DNA from: Tropicimonas sp. IMCC6043
GTDB lineage: Bacteria > Pseudomonadota > Alphaproteobacteria > Rhodobacterales > Rhodobacteraceae
Direction: 5' to 3'
DNA length: 64,000 nucleotides
Assembly: GCF_004146235.1 (NCBI RefSeq)
Contig: NZ_SELO01000025.1
Span: 1-64,000, forward strand
Shown: positions 63,534 through 64,000 of the stretch, in pieces
Numbering within the stretch: position 1 is the stretch's first letter
Layout: each line of letters starts with the position of its first letter
Position numbers and translations under genes: made by a program
The notes under the pieces: model-generated
Databases searched by the model: none
The model's input: the letters and a program-made list of their open reading frames with translations, nothing else
Told to the model about the DNA's origin: nothing

Positions 63534-64000
63534 GTGTCCCTCACGCTTTCTGCACCCCATTGCCATCATCTGGAAACAAAGGGGCCATTTTGTGGTTTTT
63601 TTAGGTATTCCGGCGGTTGCTCATTGCGACCGAACACCGCCACACAAGCAACATACACAGGACCCGCGCATTCGGGGCAGCGCCGATCCGATCCTTATGC
63701 AGGCTTGGGGTTTCTGCTCGCCTGCCGTTGTTCACTTGCCACGTGAACTTGTTGGGTTTGGTAGACTCGGTCGTTGAACACCGCAAGACGCTCATCGATG
63801 GTCGTCACCTTTGCGAATTTGCTAGGATCGGTCTCTCCGGGAGTCAACAGACCCCCGCCAGGGGCGTATCAAGCTCGCAAGAATCCGCTCAGGCGACGCT
63901 TCCGGTCGCGTGGAGGACCGAGCAGGGCGAACCAGGCTCGCACTGGGCGGCGTCCACGAGAAAGAATGCGACCCGGAAGGCGCATCAAGTCAACAATATG
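63534..64000. other. Region upstream of the RTX gene; possible partial frame
   Basis: 467 bp without a recognised gene. It should contain the promoter of the RTX gene. A plus-strand frame from a GTG at 63743 stays open to the window edge (about 86 codons) but resembles nothing I know, so a gene entering from the right cannot be confirmed. Confidence 0.35.

Overview
The window is GC-rich DNA with tightly packed genes. It is organised as catabolic and transport operons with many 4-base ATGA start/stop overlaps. Its content (many ABC and TRAP importers, cytoplasmic sulfatases, a standalone D-aminopeptidase, GntR-FCD regulators, an AcrAB-type pump and a large RTX protein) suggests a free-living alphaproteobacterium, probably a marine or roseobacter-like member of the Rhodobacterales. 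This placement is inference from gene content, because no rRNA or other taxonomic marker is present. I see no rRNA, tRNA, CRISPR array or intact insertion sequence.

Region A (123-13073) is a sulfatase-centred catabolic cluster of four transcription units arranged as two divergent pairs. The first pair is a sulfatase (minus) against two oligopeptide-type ABC ATPases plus a sulfatase (plus). The second pair is an aspartoacylase-like deacylase, M81/MlrC peptidase, enolase-superfamily enzyme and sulfatase (minus) against a second enolase-superfamily enzyme and a gamma-glutamyltransferase-like protein (plus). Both divergent gaps carry the palindrome AT-N-GTATAC-N-AT, so the whole block looks like one regulon. 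None of the sulfatases has a signal peptide, which implies that sulfated substrates are imported and then cleaved in the cytoplasm.

Region B (13437-18553) is an RND efflux pump with its membrane-fusion protein and a divergent TetR repressor. A palindrome sits inside the likely promoter.

Region C (18817-31808) is a sugar catabolism block. It contains a carbohydrate ABC importer (solute-binding protein, two permeases, ATPase), rhamnulose-1-phosphate aldolase (RhaD), a fuculose-phosphate-aldolase-like enzyme, a Tm-1/UPF0261 protein, a GntR regulator, a metallo-beta-lactamase-fold lactonase, a third class II aldolase, an FGGY kinase and a phosphohexomutase. A near-identical 15-bp motif lies upstream of both the ABC ATPase and the lactonase gene.

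Region D (32375-48191) is read entirely on the minus strand. At the head of the first operon are AmiC and AmiR (amide sensor and ANTAR antiterminator). They are followed by a dipeptide-type ABC importer, a formamidase-family enzyme and an isochorismatase-family hydrolase. A D-aminopeptidase with all known catalytic residues follows, then a second dipeptide-type ABC importer. A terminator-like hairpin lies in the amiC leader, and a 32-bp inverted repeat separates permease and binding-protein genes. The theme appears to be uptake and hydrolysis of amides and D-amino-acid peptides.

Region E (48765-60813) is a second sulfatase island. A TRAP importer plus sulfatase diverges from an N-acetylneuraminate-lyase-like aldolase, a FadR-type GntR regulator, a second DHDPS-family aldolase and a sulfatase. 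Next come a short-chain dehydrogenase, an aldose-1-epimerase-like protein and an alpha/beta hydrolase. Region F (61014-63533) is a large secreted RTX metalloprotease with cadherin-like repeats.
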